Shown here: piece after piece, positions 7,872 through 16,092 of the stretch
How the letters are laid out: each line of letters begins with the position of its first letter
Numbering within the stretch: position 1 is the first letter of the stretch
Source of the DNA: Jonesiaceae bacterium BS-20
Lineage (GTDB): Bacteria; Actinomycetota; Actinomycetes; Actinomycetales; Cellulomonadaceae
NCBI GenBank assembly: GCA_039995105.1
Contig: CP146203.1
Location: 3,286,001-3,350,000 of the forward strand
Length of the DNA stretch: 64,000 nucleotides
Direction: 5' to 3'
Translations under genes and position numbers: made by a program
The notes under the pieces: generated by a model
What the model was told of the DNA's origin: nothing
Database searches by the model: none
Seen by the model: the letters and a program-made list of their open reading frames with translations, nothing else

Positions 7872-8435
7872 TTAATGTCTTGCCTCGTACCTAGTCAGTA
7901 CCACCCCGCCGGGAAAAGTCCGGGTCTCTAGCAGATCCAATCTCACCCAACTATCTAGCCCGGTGAAAAACGGCGTGCCGCCGCCTATGAGGACCGGATG
8001 GGTCACGATTGTGAACTCATCTACCAGCCCTGCTCGGATTGCCGCTGCCGCAAGTGCGGCGCCCCCAACGCGCATGGGCCCGCCGTCTTGTTCCTTAAGC
8101 CTGGTCATTTCTGCGACCGCGCTGCCCGTAAATACTCGGGTATTCCAATCGGCCTTCCCAAGGACCGATGAGAACACGACTTTTGGTGTGTCCCGCCAGT
8201 TCCGTGCGAACTCGATCTGCGCTGGTGTGGCATCGGGTTGCTGGTCGCCCGTGGGCCAGTAGGAACTCATGGTCTCCCAGAGTTTGCGTCCGTACAGCAG
8301 CAGACTAATTGCTTGTTCTTGCTTAAGCCACCAGGCAAATAACTCGTCGCTGGGATTGCTCCAGTCAATATCCTCGTTGGGGGCCGCAATGTACCCGTCC
8401 AATGACAGATTCATGCCGTAAATGAGCTTCCTCAT
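7872..8435 (-). CDS. Dihydrofolate-reductase-like (RibD C-terminal domain) protein
   Basis: A 187-residue protein with AAGGAG 7 nt before its ATG. It opens with MRKLIYGMNLSLDGYIAAPN, the usual start of the RibD C-terminal/DHFR-like family, carries LLLYGRKLWETM in the first half and MRVGGAALAAAAIRAGLVDE plus THPVLIGGGTPFF near the C-terminus, the NADPH-binding part of the fold. Family members are small stand-alone reductases, mostly of unknown substrate; there is no riboflavin gene nearby, so a role in riboflavin synthesis is unlikely. Confidence 0.88.
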   Translation of the reverse strand: MRKLIYGMNLSLDGYIAAPNEDIDWSNPSDELFAWWLKQEQAISLLLYGRKLWETMSSYWPTGDQQPDATPAQIEFARNWRDTPKVVFSSVLGKADWNTRVFTGSAVAEMTRLKEQDGGPMRVGGAALAAAAIRAGLVDEFTIVTHPVLIGGGTPFFTGLDSWVRLDLLETRTFPGGVVLTRYEARH

Positions 8436-8504
8436 GGTGCCGCTCCTTCTCGCAGCTGATCTCTTAAGTTTAGAACTGCAGCGCGTCCGGGGGAATGCCT
8501 AGGG

Positions 8505-8735
8505 CTAGTCCTCTGAGGCGTGGTAGGCGGCGACCGCGGCCTCGATTCCTTCGCCCCAGGGGGCACCGTGTCCGGGGAGACCCCATTTGGCTCCCGTTGG
8601 GATGAGTGCGTCTAGAGACGCCGATGCCCGGGCCGGGTCATCGGTGAACGGTGCGGGTTTGGGGCCGCCCATGGCCCGGCTGGCATCTGCCGGGTGGATA
8701 TAGACGGGGACGTTGAGCGGGCGTGGGAGTTTGGT
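8505..8735 (-). pseudogene. C-terminal remnant of metallo-beta-lactamase-fold hydrolase
   Basis: An open frame read leftwards without a start codon encodes LPRPLNVPVYIHPADASRAM, then a segment ending GLPGHGAPWGEGIEAAVAAY and a TAG stop. HPAD and the closing LPGHG-PW are hallmarks of the last third of MBL-fold hydrolases, the Gly-His being the final zinc ligand region. The N-terminal HxHxDH motif and everything before it are absent; the frame runs upstream into Cys-rich sequence that does not match the family, next to the mazF stop. A deletion remnant. Confidence 0.7.
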
Positions 8736-8809
8736 GTGACAACGGTTCTTGAGGCAATCACCGCCCAGAGGGCAACGGACCAGTCCTCTTGTAGTGCTAC
8801 AAGAACTGA

Positions 8810-9154
8810 CTAGAGGCCTAGTACGAGCTGGATCCCGCGATTGACCTCATCCATGAGGCGATTTGGGATTTGACCGCTCAACTGACTTAGGTCGGACTTG
8901 TTGAGAGTTACTATAGCCGTGACATTCACTATCGAGTCACGTGGTAAGCCGGTTGAAGCTGACGGCAAAAACACATTTCCAGGCATAAGTGCAAGCGCAG
9001 TGTTGGATGAGATAACTGCAACTACTACGGTCGCGAGCCTGCTTTCGCTGAACTGGTCAGACTGAATCACCAGAACAGGTCGGCGTTTTGCGGGGCGGCT
9101 GCCAATGGCTGGACCTAAATCAGCCCAGTAAACTCCTCCGCGTTTGATCACCAT
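8810..9154 (-). CDS. mazF: MazF/PemK-family toxin (endoribonuclease)
   Basis: A 114-residue toxin. The N-terminus IKRGGVYWADLGPAIGSRPA followed by KRRPVLVIQSD is the MazF hallmark (Gly-x-Arg-Pro-Ala-Lys-x-Arg-Pro-x-Leu with the conserved Arg of the active site). A Thr/Ser-containing strand (VVAVISSNT) and GLPRDSIVNV in the middle also match. It starts inside the last codons of the antitoxin gene (7-nt overlap), as usual for translationally coupled toxin-antitoxin pairs. MazF enzymes cut single-stranded RNA at short motifs; specificity cannot be told from sequence. Confidence 0.92.
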   Translation of the reverse strand: MVIKRGGVYWADLGPAIGSRPAKRRPVLVIQSDQFSESRLATVVVAVISSNTALALMPGNVFLPSASTGLPRDSIVNVTAIVTLNKSDLSQLSGQIPNRLMDEVNRGIQLVLGL

Positions 9155-9396
9155 TCGGTAGATGAATCGGCTAGGAAGCTGTGACCTGATTGGACGGCAA
9201 TGAGGCTAGAGTCCTCAGGCGCGTCAATTTGCTCCAGAGCAGAGTTGATCTGTGCGGTCATGGACTCGGCGTCCAGTTCTGCAAGATAATAGTTGGCGGC
9301 ACGAGCGAAGAACTCTGACCGGCTCAAACCAAGGTCCTTTGCGCGCTGTGATGCGCGATCAAAGGTGTCGTCTGGAAGCGAGATAGCAGTCTTCAT
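9148..9396 (-). CDS. mazE: Ribbon-helix-helix antitoxin (MazE-like) paired with MazF
   Basis: An 82-residue protein. Residues 1-45 form a ribbon-helix-helix DNA-binding domain (MKTAISLPDDTFDRASQRAK, then LGLSRSEFFARAA); the acidic C-terminal part (EQIDAPEDSS) would wrap the toxin. The ATG at 9396 is chosen because the domain begins there. There is no ribosome binding site, but TATACT ends only 7 nt before the ATG, so transcription probably begins at the start codon itself (leaderless mRNA). Overlaps mazF by 7 nt. Likely autorepressed through the direct repeats just upstream. Confidence 0.85.
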   Translation of the reverse strand: MKTAISLPDDTFDRASQRAKDLGLSRSEFFARAANYYLAELDAESMTAQINSALEQIDAPEDSSLIAVQSGHSFLADSSTEW

Positions 9397-9403
9397 ATGG
9401 CAA

Positions 9404-9420
9404 GTATAACTTGGTATAAC
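9404..9420. promoter_or_regulatory. Direct-repeat operator overlapping the mazEF promoter
   Basis: Two copies of GTATAAC occur with a 10-bp period, one helical turn, as expected for cooperative binding of ribbon-helix-helix dimers. On the minus strand they contain the TATACT -10 box of mazEF; on the plus strand they contain TATAAC boxes that could serve the divergent DUF1801 gene. Confidence 0.55.
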
Positions 9421-9453
9421 CTCTGTGTCTCGAAACGGAGATACGCTCGTGAA

Positions 9454-9816
9454 ATGAGTGAAAAACCCGCGAGGGTTGAAGAATGTCTCGAAGCTACCCA
9501 ACCTGAGTGCAGGGTTGAGCTGGAACGGATCCGCGCGTTAGTTAAAGGTCTTGTGCCGGACGCCAAGGAGTCCATGAGTTATGGCATGCCCACTCTCAAA
9601 TACAAGGACCGGGCGCTGGTTTATTTCACCGCGTCCAAGAAGCACATGAGTTTCTACCCTTCGTCATGGGCGATCGAGGAACTAGAAGACCGACTCAAGG
9701 ACTTCAAAACCACTAAGCACGCGGTCCAATTTACGTTGGCCAAGCTCCTACCAAACGACTTGATTGAAGATCTGGTGCGCATCCATGTGCGCGATTTCGA
9801 TACCAATAGGCAATAG
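9454..9816 (+). CDS. DUF1801 / YdhG-like (iron chaperone-like) protein
   Basis: A 120-residue protein with the family pattern: an N-terminal helix (EECLEATQPECRVELERIRA), then DAKESMSYGMPTLKYKDRAL and YFTASKKHMSFYPSS, and the closing AVQFTLAKLLPNDLIEDLVR. The family includes Bacillus YdhG/Fra, implicated in iron delivery, but most members are uncharacterised. ATG at 9454 is preferred; upstream codons in the same frame overlap the mazE promoter and are not conserved in character. Shares its promoter region with mazEF. Confidence 0.82.
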   Translation: MSEKPARVEECLEATQPECRVELERIRALVKGLVPDAKESMSYGMPTLKYKDRALVYFTASKKHMSFYPSSWAIEELEDRLKDFKTTKHAVQFTLAKLLPNDLIEDLVRIHVRDFDTNRQ

Positions 9817-9842
9817 TTGCAGACCTTCCATAATCTAGGGGC

Positions 9843-10237
9843 TCACCCAATGGCTGCGATCATGCTGACCCCAAAGATCATGAGGAATCCGCCAGAAATT
9901 TTGGTTAGCAAGGGGATGAGCCGCTCAAGCCGGGTAAGAGTCCGTTTGGAGCCAAACATGAATGCAATGAACAGGTCCCACGTCAGGACAATGGCGAACA
10001 TCCATGTTCCGTATGCGACTAGTGTTTGCGGTGGGGCGTAGGTGAGCGCTGCTGCGAGGCTGAGATAGAACAGGGCGTTCTTTGGGTTCAGCAGTCCTGA
10101 CGCAATACCCAGACCAACGTTCTTGCCCCAAGATTTCCGTGCGGGGTTAGCCCTTGAGCCGCGCTGAGGAAGAAATCTACCCCGGGTATCAGCAGGGCCA
10201 GAAAATGGGCAATGGCGACGGCAACGAACTGGTCCAT
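9843..10237 (-). pseudogene. LysE-family amino-acid exporter pseudogene (deletion and frameshift)
   Basis: The N-terminus is typical of LysE/RhtB exporters: MDQFVAVAIAHFLALLIPGV. After about 30 residues the frame breaks; in a shifted frame the C-terminal part of the same family follows (GKNVGLGIASGLLNPKNALF, then transmembrane segments and ISGGFLMIFGVSMIAAIG) to a TGA. Roughly 90 residues in the middle are missing. It lies downstream of, and in the same direction as, a broken AraC-type gene, a common regulator-exporter arrangement that has decayed as a unit. Confidence 0.85.
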
Positions 10238-10311
10238 GTCTCCCCGGAAGTCTTGAAGGTGCACATCAAGTCTCTTGCGAGGTTGGGCTATGGTCTTGTA
10301 CGTTCTTGCAG

Positions 10312-11100
10312 TCAACTTTGATAGGTGCCGGGTGTAGTGGCAACGTGTGCACGGAACACCCGGTGGAAGTGGCTTTGGTCAGTGAACCCGAGGGTATGAG
10401 CGGTCTGCGCAAGGGGTTGGCCTGCACGGAGCATTTGCCGTGCTCAGGCGACGCGAATGTTTTGCCGCCAGGCCAATGGGGTAAGGCCGGTGGCCTGCTT
10501 CATTGCGCGTACCAGTTGATACCTCGACATGCCCACTATTGCGGCGAGTTCGTCGAGGCTGGGGTTGAACTTATCATCCCTTAGACGGTCCATGACGGGG
10601 CTTAATTGATCAATCAAGGCTTTGTTGTCAGGGTTAATAACTTGATGGTCGGGCGCCGTTCCCATGATGCTTTGCATTAAAGCGGAAAACCCGGATTCGA
10701 TGTCTGTTGCCGTCTGATTGGTGAAGATCGAGTCCACCCAAGCGCTGGCTTGGTGATGGAGTGTGGGGCTACATAGCACGGTGATGGATGAGAATGCTTG
10801 GGAGGTGAATGCCCGCGCCGTTAAATTGGCGGCCCATTTCTCGTCCATATGGATCATTTGGTAACGCCACGTTCCCCCGTGCGGGTTGCACTGGTGGACC
10901 TGACCCGCCGGTATGACTATGACGTCACCGGGATGGAGGTGCACGCTGCCACTTAAGGGGCCAGCAAAGATTGCGGTGCCGTGATCGATCAGGCCAATGG
11001 AAAACGAGTCATGCGTGTGAGGGCGGTAGCAGGTGTTCTCCTGGCAGGAGCGCCTCGCTTCCACGTGTGGAAGTGCCGTACTGCGGGCAAACTCCGCCAT
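10312..11100 (-). pseudogene. AraC-family regulator pseudogene (internal TGA)
   Basis: Starts with ATG at 11100 and reads as an N-terminal cupin (YRPHTHDSFSIGLIDHG, then GDVIVIPAGQVHQCNPHG) followed by the first helix-turn-helix of an AraC protein (LDELAAIVGMSRYQLVRAM). A TGA at 10444-10446 stops it at RQNIRVA. The same frame continues as the second half of the DNA-binding domain (ARQMLRAGQPLAQTAHTLGF, then DQSHFHRVFRAHVATTPGTY) to a TGA at 10312. A single CGA-to-TGA change explains the break. The truncated product would lack the second HTH and should not bind DNA normally. Confidence 0.88.
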
Positions 11101-11153
11101 CAGGGAACCTCAATCTCCGAACTCGCATGGGCCTAAGACACTGCAGCACAACG

Positions 11154-11803
11154 TTACTCGACCATGTGAGGATCCCTGTGCGGAGTTACTTCTGCACTTC
11201 CTGATCTCTTGGGGGCCGCTAATAGCACTACGGATGAAATTGAACCCAGTACAAATAGCACGCCCAATATCTGTGGTGGGGTGAGAGACTCTCCGGCGAC
11301 AGCCCAGCCAAGCAGTTTGGCAACGACTGTGCTGAGTAAGCCAAGAAAAGCAGTTGACCTTGCTGGAAGTGCTGCGATGCCGCGAAACCACATGACGTAG
11401 GCAAATGCGGTTCCCACAAGGGATAGGTAAACGTAGCCGCCGATATTTGGGGCCGTGAGCGCTGTTCCTGGCAGCCCCTCAAAGATGGGGAGTGCTATAA
11501 GAAGGGTAAGCCCGCCGGCAATGAGCTGCCAGGAGGTGGTGGTCAACGGTGAGGCTGGCTGCCCCCACCTTTTGGAGAGCACAATCCCGGTGGCCATAAA
11601 CAGGGTGCCGCCAAGGGCAGCGAGAATCCCAGTAGTGTCGAGGCGTGCTTGGACCTGAAGAGTAATAAGGGCCACCCCAAAAAAGCCGGTCAGGCCTGCG
11701 GCGATGACGCGAGTACTCAGTCGCTCGTTAAGGAGCTTACTGGCCAGCAGAGCGACGATCAGTGGTTGGATCCCTCCGACGATTGTGCCGGCGGACCTTG
11801 CGA
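11154..11803 (-). pseudogene. EamA/DMT-family transporter pseudogene (5' end deleted)
   Basis: From about 11803 leftwards the frame encodes transmembrane segments of an EamA (RhaT/YdcZ-type) permease: GGIQPLIVALLASKLLNERL, GTAFAYVMWFRGIAALPARS and a final LTPPQILGVLFVLGSISSVV. Only the last two thirds of one 10-TM protein remain. Upstream of 11803 the same reading frame is the antisense of a MarR fragment, so the first ~90 residues and the start are gone. Confidence 0.82.
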
Positions 11804-11811
11804 GGGAGGCC

Positions 11812-12066
11812 ATGATCTCGACCAGTGCTGTGGCACAGCGCTTGAACAAACTGGAAGCCCGGGGCTTGGTGGTGCGTGAGGCCAACTCGGACGATGGCCG
11901 TGGCACGCTGGTCGCACTCACGAATGCTGGCAAGGAGCTCATAGAGCGAGCTCTGCCGGATCACGTTGCAACCGAGCATGCAATCTTAGAACCACTTACC
12001 GCTGAGGAACGAGCGGTTCTCGCACAACTTTTGAGTAAACTCGGAAGGGCAATTGGAGTGTACTAG
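11812..12066 (+). pseudogene. MarR-family regulator pseudogene (5' end deleted)
   Basis: From ATG at 11812 the frame reads as the recognition helix and wing of a MarR protein (MISTSAVAQRLNKLEARGLV, then SDDGRGTLVALTNAGKEL), followed by the C-terminal dimerisation helix (LTAEERAVLAQLLSKLGRAI). The N-terminal ~60-70 residues are absent. A GAGG a few bases before this ATG could allow a short product, but it would lack part of the dimer interface and the first DNA-binding helices. It meets the equally truncated EamA gene head to head. Confidence 0.8.
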
Positions 12067-12111
12067 ATACTGCAGAGATTTCCTTGCGTGAGGATCAGAA
12101 CTCTTGTTGCG

Positions 12112-13025
12112 CTAGTTGCAGACCTCGGTGTCGTTGAGGAGCCGGGTTAGGGTAGTTTTCCCGAGCGAGCTCATGCCCGGATTTGTCTTTTGGTAATACC
12201 AAGCCAGACCCATGGCCTGTTGGAATGCCCAAGCTGCTCCGCGCAACCACTCAAGACTTGTGCAGGCCAGTTCACTGCGCAGAATTGCTCGTCGTTCCTG
12301 ATCCAGCAGGTGCCAAGCGGCGACGAGATCGAGGGCTGGATCTGCGGGGCCAAACCTGCCGCCATCAAGGACGCCAACGAGTTGATCTCCAGTGACAAGA
12401 AGATTGCCGGGGATTAAGCCGCCGTGTGTCATCACATCTGGACTGCCCGTAGGCAGAGTCCTAAAGCGTTCCCATAGGGGGCGCAGCCTTTCGACCGGGA
12501 GCAATCCCAAATTCTCTTGGAAGCACTTTTCCATCCAGGCATCGGAATCGGTTAAGTCGCCACCGCGGCTCGTGCCCGAGAAGTGGCGACCCTGAGTATC
12601 GGCGGTGCGAAGTGAGGCAATGAGGTGTGCGAGATCCTGGGCAAAACTACGGAATCCATGAGGCCACTTGGTGTTGTAACTGTTCCGGGTATCCAGGTCT
12701 GAACCGACCAGGGTAGCGGAAAGCCAGCGCTGGGATAGCCGATTCCGACAATCTCCGGTGTGGGCACAGGGGAGTAAGAGGCTAAGTTGCGCATTGCGGC
12801 ATGTTCCTGGGCCTGTTGCTCCATTGCGACTATTGGGTCCATGGCCCGGAGCGGAAATCTTGCGGCAAGGCCATCGCCAATGCGAAAGATGGCATTCTCT
12901 GTTCCATCGGTGACAACGTGAGTGATGGGTTTGGCCTGCCACTGCGAAAACTGCTCAGCTATTAATTGCCGGGTAAGCTCCTCATTGATATGTAACTGAT
13001 CGTGGTGCATTGCCATGCTGACCAT
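12112..13025 (-). pseudogene. Aminoglycoside/macrolide phosphotransferase-like (APH) pseudogene, frameshifted
   Basis: Two frames together make one APH-family kinase. The N-terminal part (from about 13025) reads ITHVVTDGTENAIFRIGDGL and AARFPLRAMDP, then PLPWSVQTWIPGTV. Near 12640-12660 the frame shifts and continues as FAQDLAHLIASLRTADTQGR. The C-terminal part has DVMTHGGLIPGNLLV (where the family has His-Gly-Asp-x-x-Pro-x-Asn) and VGVLDGGRFGPADPALDL (normally Ile-Asp-(Trp/Phe)-Gly). Besides the frameshift, the catalytic Asp of HGD is replaced by Gly-Leu and the metal-binding Asp region is altered to LDGG, so activity was probably lost. Confidence 0.82.
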
Positions 13026-13137
13026 GGTAGCTCTAGCCCTCGGGGCCACAGAAGCATCCATCGAAGCTGGAGGTTTAGAGTCCCGTACAGAGGTGGATCT
13101 ATCAACGGTGAACTGGACCAGTTATATGGTGGGGTGC

Positions 13138-13506
13138 ATGCCAACTGACAAGACCGCAAACGTTGTGTTGCTTGAATCTGTGACCTTGGCGGAGTTGAAG
13201 AACCGAGACCTGTACTCCCGGCTCCTTTGGGTAGGCGGCACGGTTACGCTCAGCCCTACAGCCATAATTTTCCGGGCCAATAGGGTCAACCGCGCCATGA
13301 ACCGGCAGATGGAAATCCACGAGCTCCACTCAGAATTTGGCATGAGTCTAAGACAGGCTACGCAAGTTAAGGTCCGCTCATGGCTAGGGATCAAAGCTAT
13401 TTTCATTCATGCAACAGGTGACCAGTGGGTTATGGGCATTCGCTGCTTTGGGGCGGCCAAGTTTGCTCACCTGATTCAAGAGCGCTGTAAATCCTTGCAA
13501 CAATAG
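13138..13506 (+). CDS. GRAM/PH-like domain protein
   Basis: A 122-residue soluble protein starting with ATG at 13138, preceded by GGTGGGG. The core (LLWVGGTVTLSPTAIIFRAN, then HELHSEFG and WLGIKAIFIHATGDQWVMGI) has the strand-turn-strand pattern of GRAM/PH-like domains. These often sit alone in actinobacteria and are of unknown function. Divergent from the broken APH gene and followed four bases later by the TrmH-family gene. Confidence 0.6.
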   Translation: MPTDKTANVVLLESVTLAELKNRDLYSRLLWVGGTVTLSPTAIIFRANRVNRAMNRQMEIHELHSEFGMSLRQATQVKVRSWLGIKAIFIHATGDQWVMGIRCFGAAKFAHLIQERCKSLQQ

Positions 13507-13510
13507 ATTC

Positions 13511-14230
13511 ATGAGTGTAAGTGAACGGGACCAAAGCGTGTCCAACCCGGCGCAAGAACTGCAGGAAGTCCCGCAGGCATCGGAAAATGAAAAGCCTGAA
13601 ATACAAGAGGTCGGAGTGGGCCCCTACCCGGGTGGGCAATCCGAGTGGCCGCGGCTGGAAGACGGCGAGCTTGATCCGCGCTACGATGCGGAGCTGCTGG
13701 AGTTGGGCGACCGGCGCAACGTCATTGATTCCTACCGGTACTGGACCATGGAAGCGATCATTGCGGACCTTGATGAACACCGCCATGACCTGCATATAGC
13801 CATTGAGAACTGGGGTCATGACTTCAATATTGGCTCAGTGGTGCGGACGGCCAATGCGTTTGCGGTGAAGGAAGTGCACATCATTGGGCGCAAGCGTTGG
13901 AACCGACGCGGGGCCATGGTTACGGAACGCTACCAGCACGTGCGCCACCACCCGGATGCCCAAGCGTTCCGAGAGTGGGCAGACGGCGCGGGAATCCAGA
14001 TCATTGGGATCGACAACATTGAGGGGTCCATCCCGATTGAGGGATACTCGTTCCCGCGGCACTGCGTTTTGGTCTTTGGGCAGGAAAGTTCTGGACTTAC
14101 GCCCGGGGCGCAAGAAATCTCCACGGACATCTTGCACATCACCCAATTTGGCTCGACCCGCTCTATTAACGCAGGTGCAGCGGCTGCAATTGCCATGCAT
14201 GACTGGGTCTTACAGCACGGAAATTTGTAG
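13511..14230 (+). CDS. SpoU/TrmH-family RNA 2'-O-methyltransferase
   Basis: A 239-residue enzyme. The first ~75 residues are an acidic extension. The SPOUT catalytic domain follows: ENWGHDFNIGSVVRTANAF (motif 1, Asn and Arg), then LVFGQESSGLTPGAQEISTD (motif 2), and HITQFGSTRSINAGAAAAIA (motif 3, Ser and Asn), in the expected order of the trefoil-knot SAM-binding fold. Family members methylate ribose 2'-OH in tRNA or rRNA; the exact target cannot be read here. Confidence 0.93.
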   Translation: MSVSERDQSVSNPAQELQEVPQASENEKPEIQEVGVGPYPGGQSEWPRLEDGELDPRYDAELLELGDRRNVIDSYRYWTMEAIIADLDEHRHDLHIAIENWGHDFNIGSVVRTANAFAVKEVHIIGRKRWNRRGAMVTERYQHVRHHPDAQAFREWADGAGIQIIGIDNIEGSIPIEGYSFPRHCVLVFGQESSGLTPGAQEISTDILHITQFGSTRSINAGAAAAIAMHDWVLQHGNL

Positions 14231-14341
14231 AAACACGTGAGGTAGTGCTCACAGGTCGAACGGCCTAGACATGTGAGACAAGATTTATGGCAAAATGGAT
14301 GCGAACGTTCATTTACATCACATCTTTTTCAGGAGTTTTTG

Positions 14342-15361
14342 ATGGCAATTGCAACACCAGAGGTTTACAACGAAATGATCGACCGCGCACGGGCTGGCAA
14401 GTTTGCCTACCCAGCGGTGAACATCACGTCTTCCTCAACCGTGACCGCTGCGCTTCAGGGCCTCGCCGAGGCTGAGAGCGACGGCATCATTCAGGTTTCC
14501 GTTGGTGGCGCTGAGTACGCTTCCGGTTCAACCATCAAGGACCGCGTTTCCGGCTCGCTCGCACTGGCTGCCTACGTTGCTGAAGTAGCTAAGAGCTACC
14601 CAATCACCGTTGCACTGCACACCGACCACTGCGCCAAGCAGAACCTTGACTCCTGGGTACGCCCACTGCTCGCACTTGAGATCGAGCAGGTTAAGGCCGG
14701 CGGACTGCCAACCTTCCAGTCACACATGTGGGACGGCTCAACCGTTCCATTGGAAGAGAACCTGATCATCGCTGAGGAACTCCTTGAGCTCTCAGTAGCG
14801 GCACGCACCCTCCTCGAGATCGAGGTTGGCGTTGTTGGTGGAGAAGAAGACGGCCACGTAGCTGAAATCAACGAGAAGCTCTACACCACCGTTGAAGACG
14901 GTCTTGCAACCGTTAAGGCACTGGGAACCGGTGAAAAGGGCCGCTACCTGACCGCTCTTACCTTCGGTAACGTACACGGCATTTACAAGCCAGGCGCTGT
15001 TAAGCTCCGTCCATCACTGCTGGCTGAGATCCAGCGCGAGGTAGGAAAGGTCGTTGGTAAGGAAAACCCATTCGACCTCGTCTTCCACGGTGGATCAGGC
15101 TCATCAGACGCAGAGATCGCTGAGGCTGTTGACAACGGTGTTATCAAGATGAACATCGACACCGACACTCAGTACGCGTACTCACGCCCAGTGGCTGACC
15201 ACTTCTTCAAGAACTACGACGGCGTCCTCAAGGTTGACGGCGACGTAGGAAACAAGAAGACCTACGACCCACGCGCATGGTCCAAGGCAGCCGAGGCTGG
15301 CATGGCTCAGCGCATGGTTGAGGCTGCACAGCAGCTGCGTTCCGCTGGAACCAAGCTCTGA
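14342..15361 (+). CDS. fbaA: Class II fructose-bisphosphate aldolase
   Basis: A 339-residue class II aldolase, starting with ATG at 14342 after AGGAG. It cleaves fructose 1,6-bisphosphate into DHAP and glyceraldehyde 3-phosphate using zinc. Visible are VALHTDHCAK (zinc-binding His and catalytic Asp), GVVGGEEDGH, TFGNVHGIYKPG (His ligand) and LVFHGGSGSSDAEI (phosphate and second His ligand), ending with NIDTDTQYAYSRPVADHF. Codon choice is strongly biased, as expected of a highly expressed gene. Followed by a strong hairpin terminator and then DUF3151, the usual actinobacterial neighbour. Confidence 0.97.
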   Translation: MAIATPEVYNEMIDRARAGKFAYPAVNITSSSTVTAALQGLAEAESDGIIQVSVGGAEYASGSTIKDRVSGSLALAAYVAEVAKSYPITVALHTDHCAKQNLDSWVRPLLALEIEQVKAGGLPTFQSHMWDGSTVPLEENLIIAEELLELSVAARTLLEIEVGVVGGEEDGHVAEINEKLYTTVEDGLATVKALGTGEKGRYLTALTFGNVHGIYKPGAVKLRPSLLAEIQREVGKVVGKENPFDLVFHGGSGSSDAEIAEAVDNGVIKMNIDTDTQYAYSRPVADHFFKNYDGVLKVDGDVGNKKTYDPRAWSKAAEAGMAQRMVEAAQQLRSAGTKL

Positions 15362-15405
15362 GTCTGACTCAAGCTGAGGTTTCCTAGCGAGACCTAGTTT
15401 TACCC

Positions 15406-15457
15406 AAGGGCCGCTGCGCTTCCCCGGTATTTTACCGCGGGAAGCGCAGCGGCCCTT
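15406..15457 (+). terminator. Strong hairpin terminator after fbaA
   Basis: A long GC-rich inverted repeat: AAGGGCCGCTGCGCTTCCC pairs with its complement ending at 15457 around a short loop, followed by GTTGTT. It lies 45 bases after the aldolase stop. Confidence 0.85.
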
Positions 15458-15534
15458 GTTGTTCTAGCAGGTACTTAACGTCCCGTTCTTGGCTCCCAGC
15501 GCATCCGCGGGCAAAACCTGACAGAATTGGGGCC

Positions 15535-15987
15535 ATGACACAAGAATCCAAGCCAGCCATCCGTTCCGCCAACCTCTTAGGAACCACGCAGCCCACGCTA
15601 TTGCCGGACCGCGGCGCTGCCGCCCGGATTGCTAAAGCTGTAAGTAATGGTGACCCGCTCGTGGACGTGGTCAGCGAAGATCCTGCCGACTCCCTGATCT
15701 GGGCAGTACTTGCGGAGCAAGCATTTGAGGCAGGCGAGGACGTCACCGCCTACGCCTACGCGCGTACCGGATACCACCGCGGGCTTGACTCGTTGCGTGG
15801 ATCGGGCTGGCGCGGCCAAGGCCCAGTTCCCGCCACACACGAGCCAAACCAGGGCTTCTTGCGGGCACTGCTATGCCTGGCCGATGCCGCAGGTGCGATC
15901 GATGAAACCGAAGAGCAGCAGCGCTGCCTGCAATTCTTGGTAGACCTTGGGACTTCCGAGGCAGAGGTGCGTGCTTTGCAAGGCTGA
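15535..15987 (+). CDS. DUF3151 protein
   Basis: A 150-residue protein matching DUF3151, which in actinobacteria nearly always follows the class II aldolase gene. Key segments: NLLGTTQPTLLPDRGAAARI, DSLIWAVLAEQAFEAGED and YARTGYHRGLDSLRGSGWRG, plus ALLCLADAAGAIDETEE. Helical, soluble, no known catalytic motif. The ATG follows GGGG closely and a CAGAAT box ends 7 nt before it, so a leaderless start is possible. Function unknown. Confidence 0.9.
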   Translation: MTQESKPAIRSANLLGTTQPTLLPDRGAAARIAKAVSNGDPLVDVVSEDPADSLIWAVLAEQAFEAGEDVTAYAYARTGYHRGLDSLRGSGWRGQGPVPATHEPNQGFLRALLCLADAAGAIDETEEQQRCLQFLVDLGTSEAEVRALQG

Positions 15988-16092
15988 GGTTCTAGTTTTT
16001 GATGGACCAGACCATAGTGCGTGCCCAAGTTTGCGGATGATGGCGCTGGTGAAGGAAGGGAAAAATGAAATTCCCGGGGAGGTTCCTCACCC

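Noticed and set aside
11154-11942. A full 262-residue EamA protein.
   Set aside because: The first ~45 residues are antisense of the MarR fragment, so only the C-terminal portion is a real transporter.
4629-13025. Sequencing error as the cause of the broken genes.
   Set aside because: Several genes have large deletions or point nonsense changes, not homopolymer indels; only the APH break could be a single-base error.
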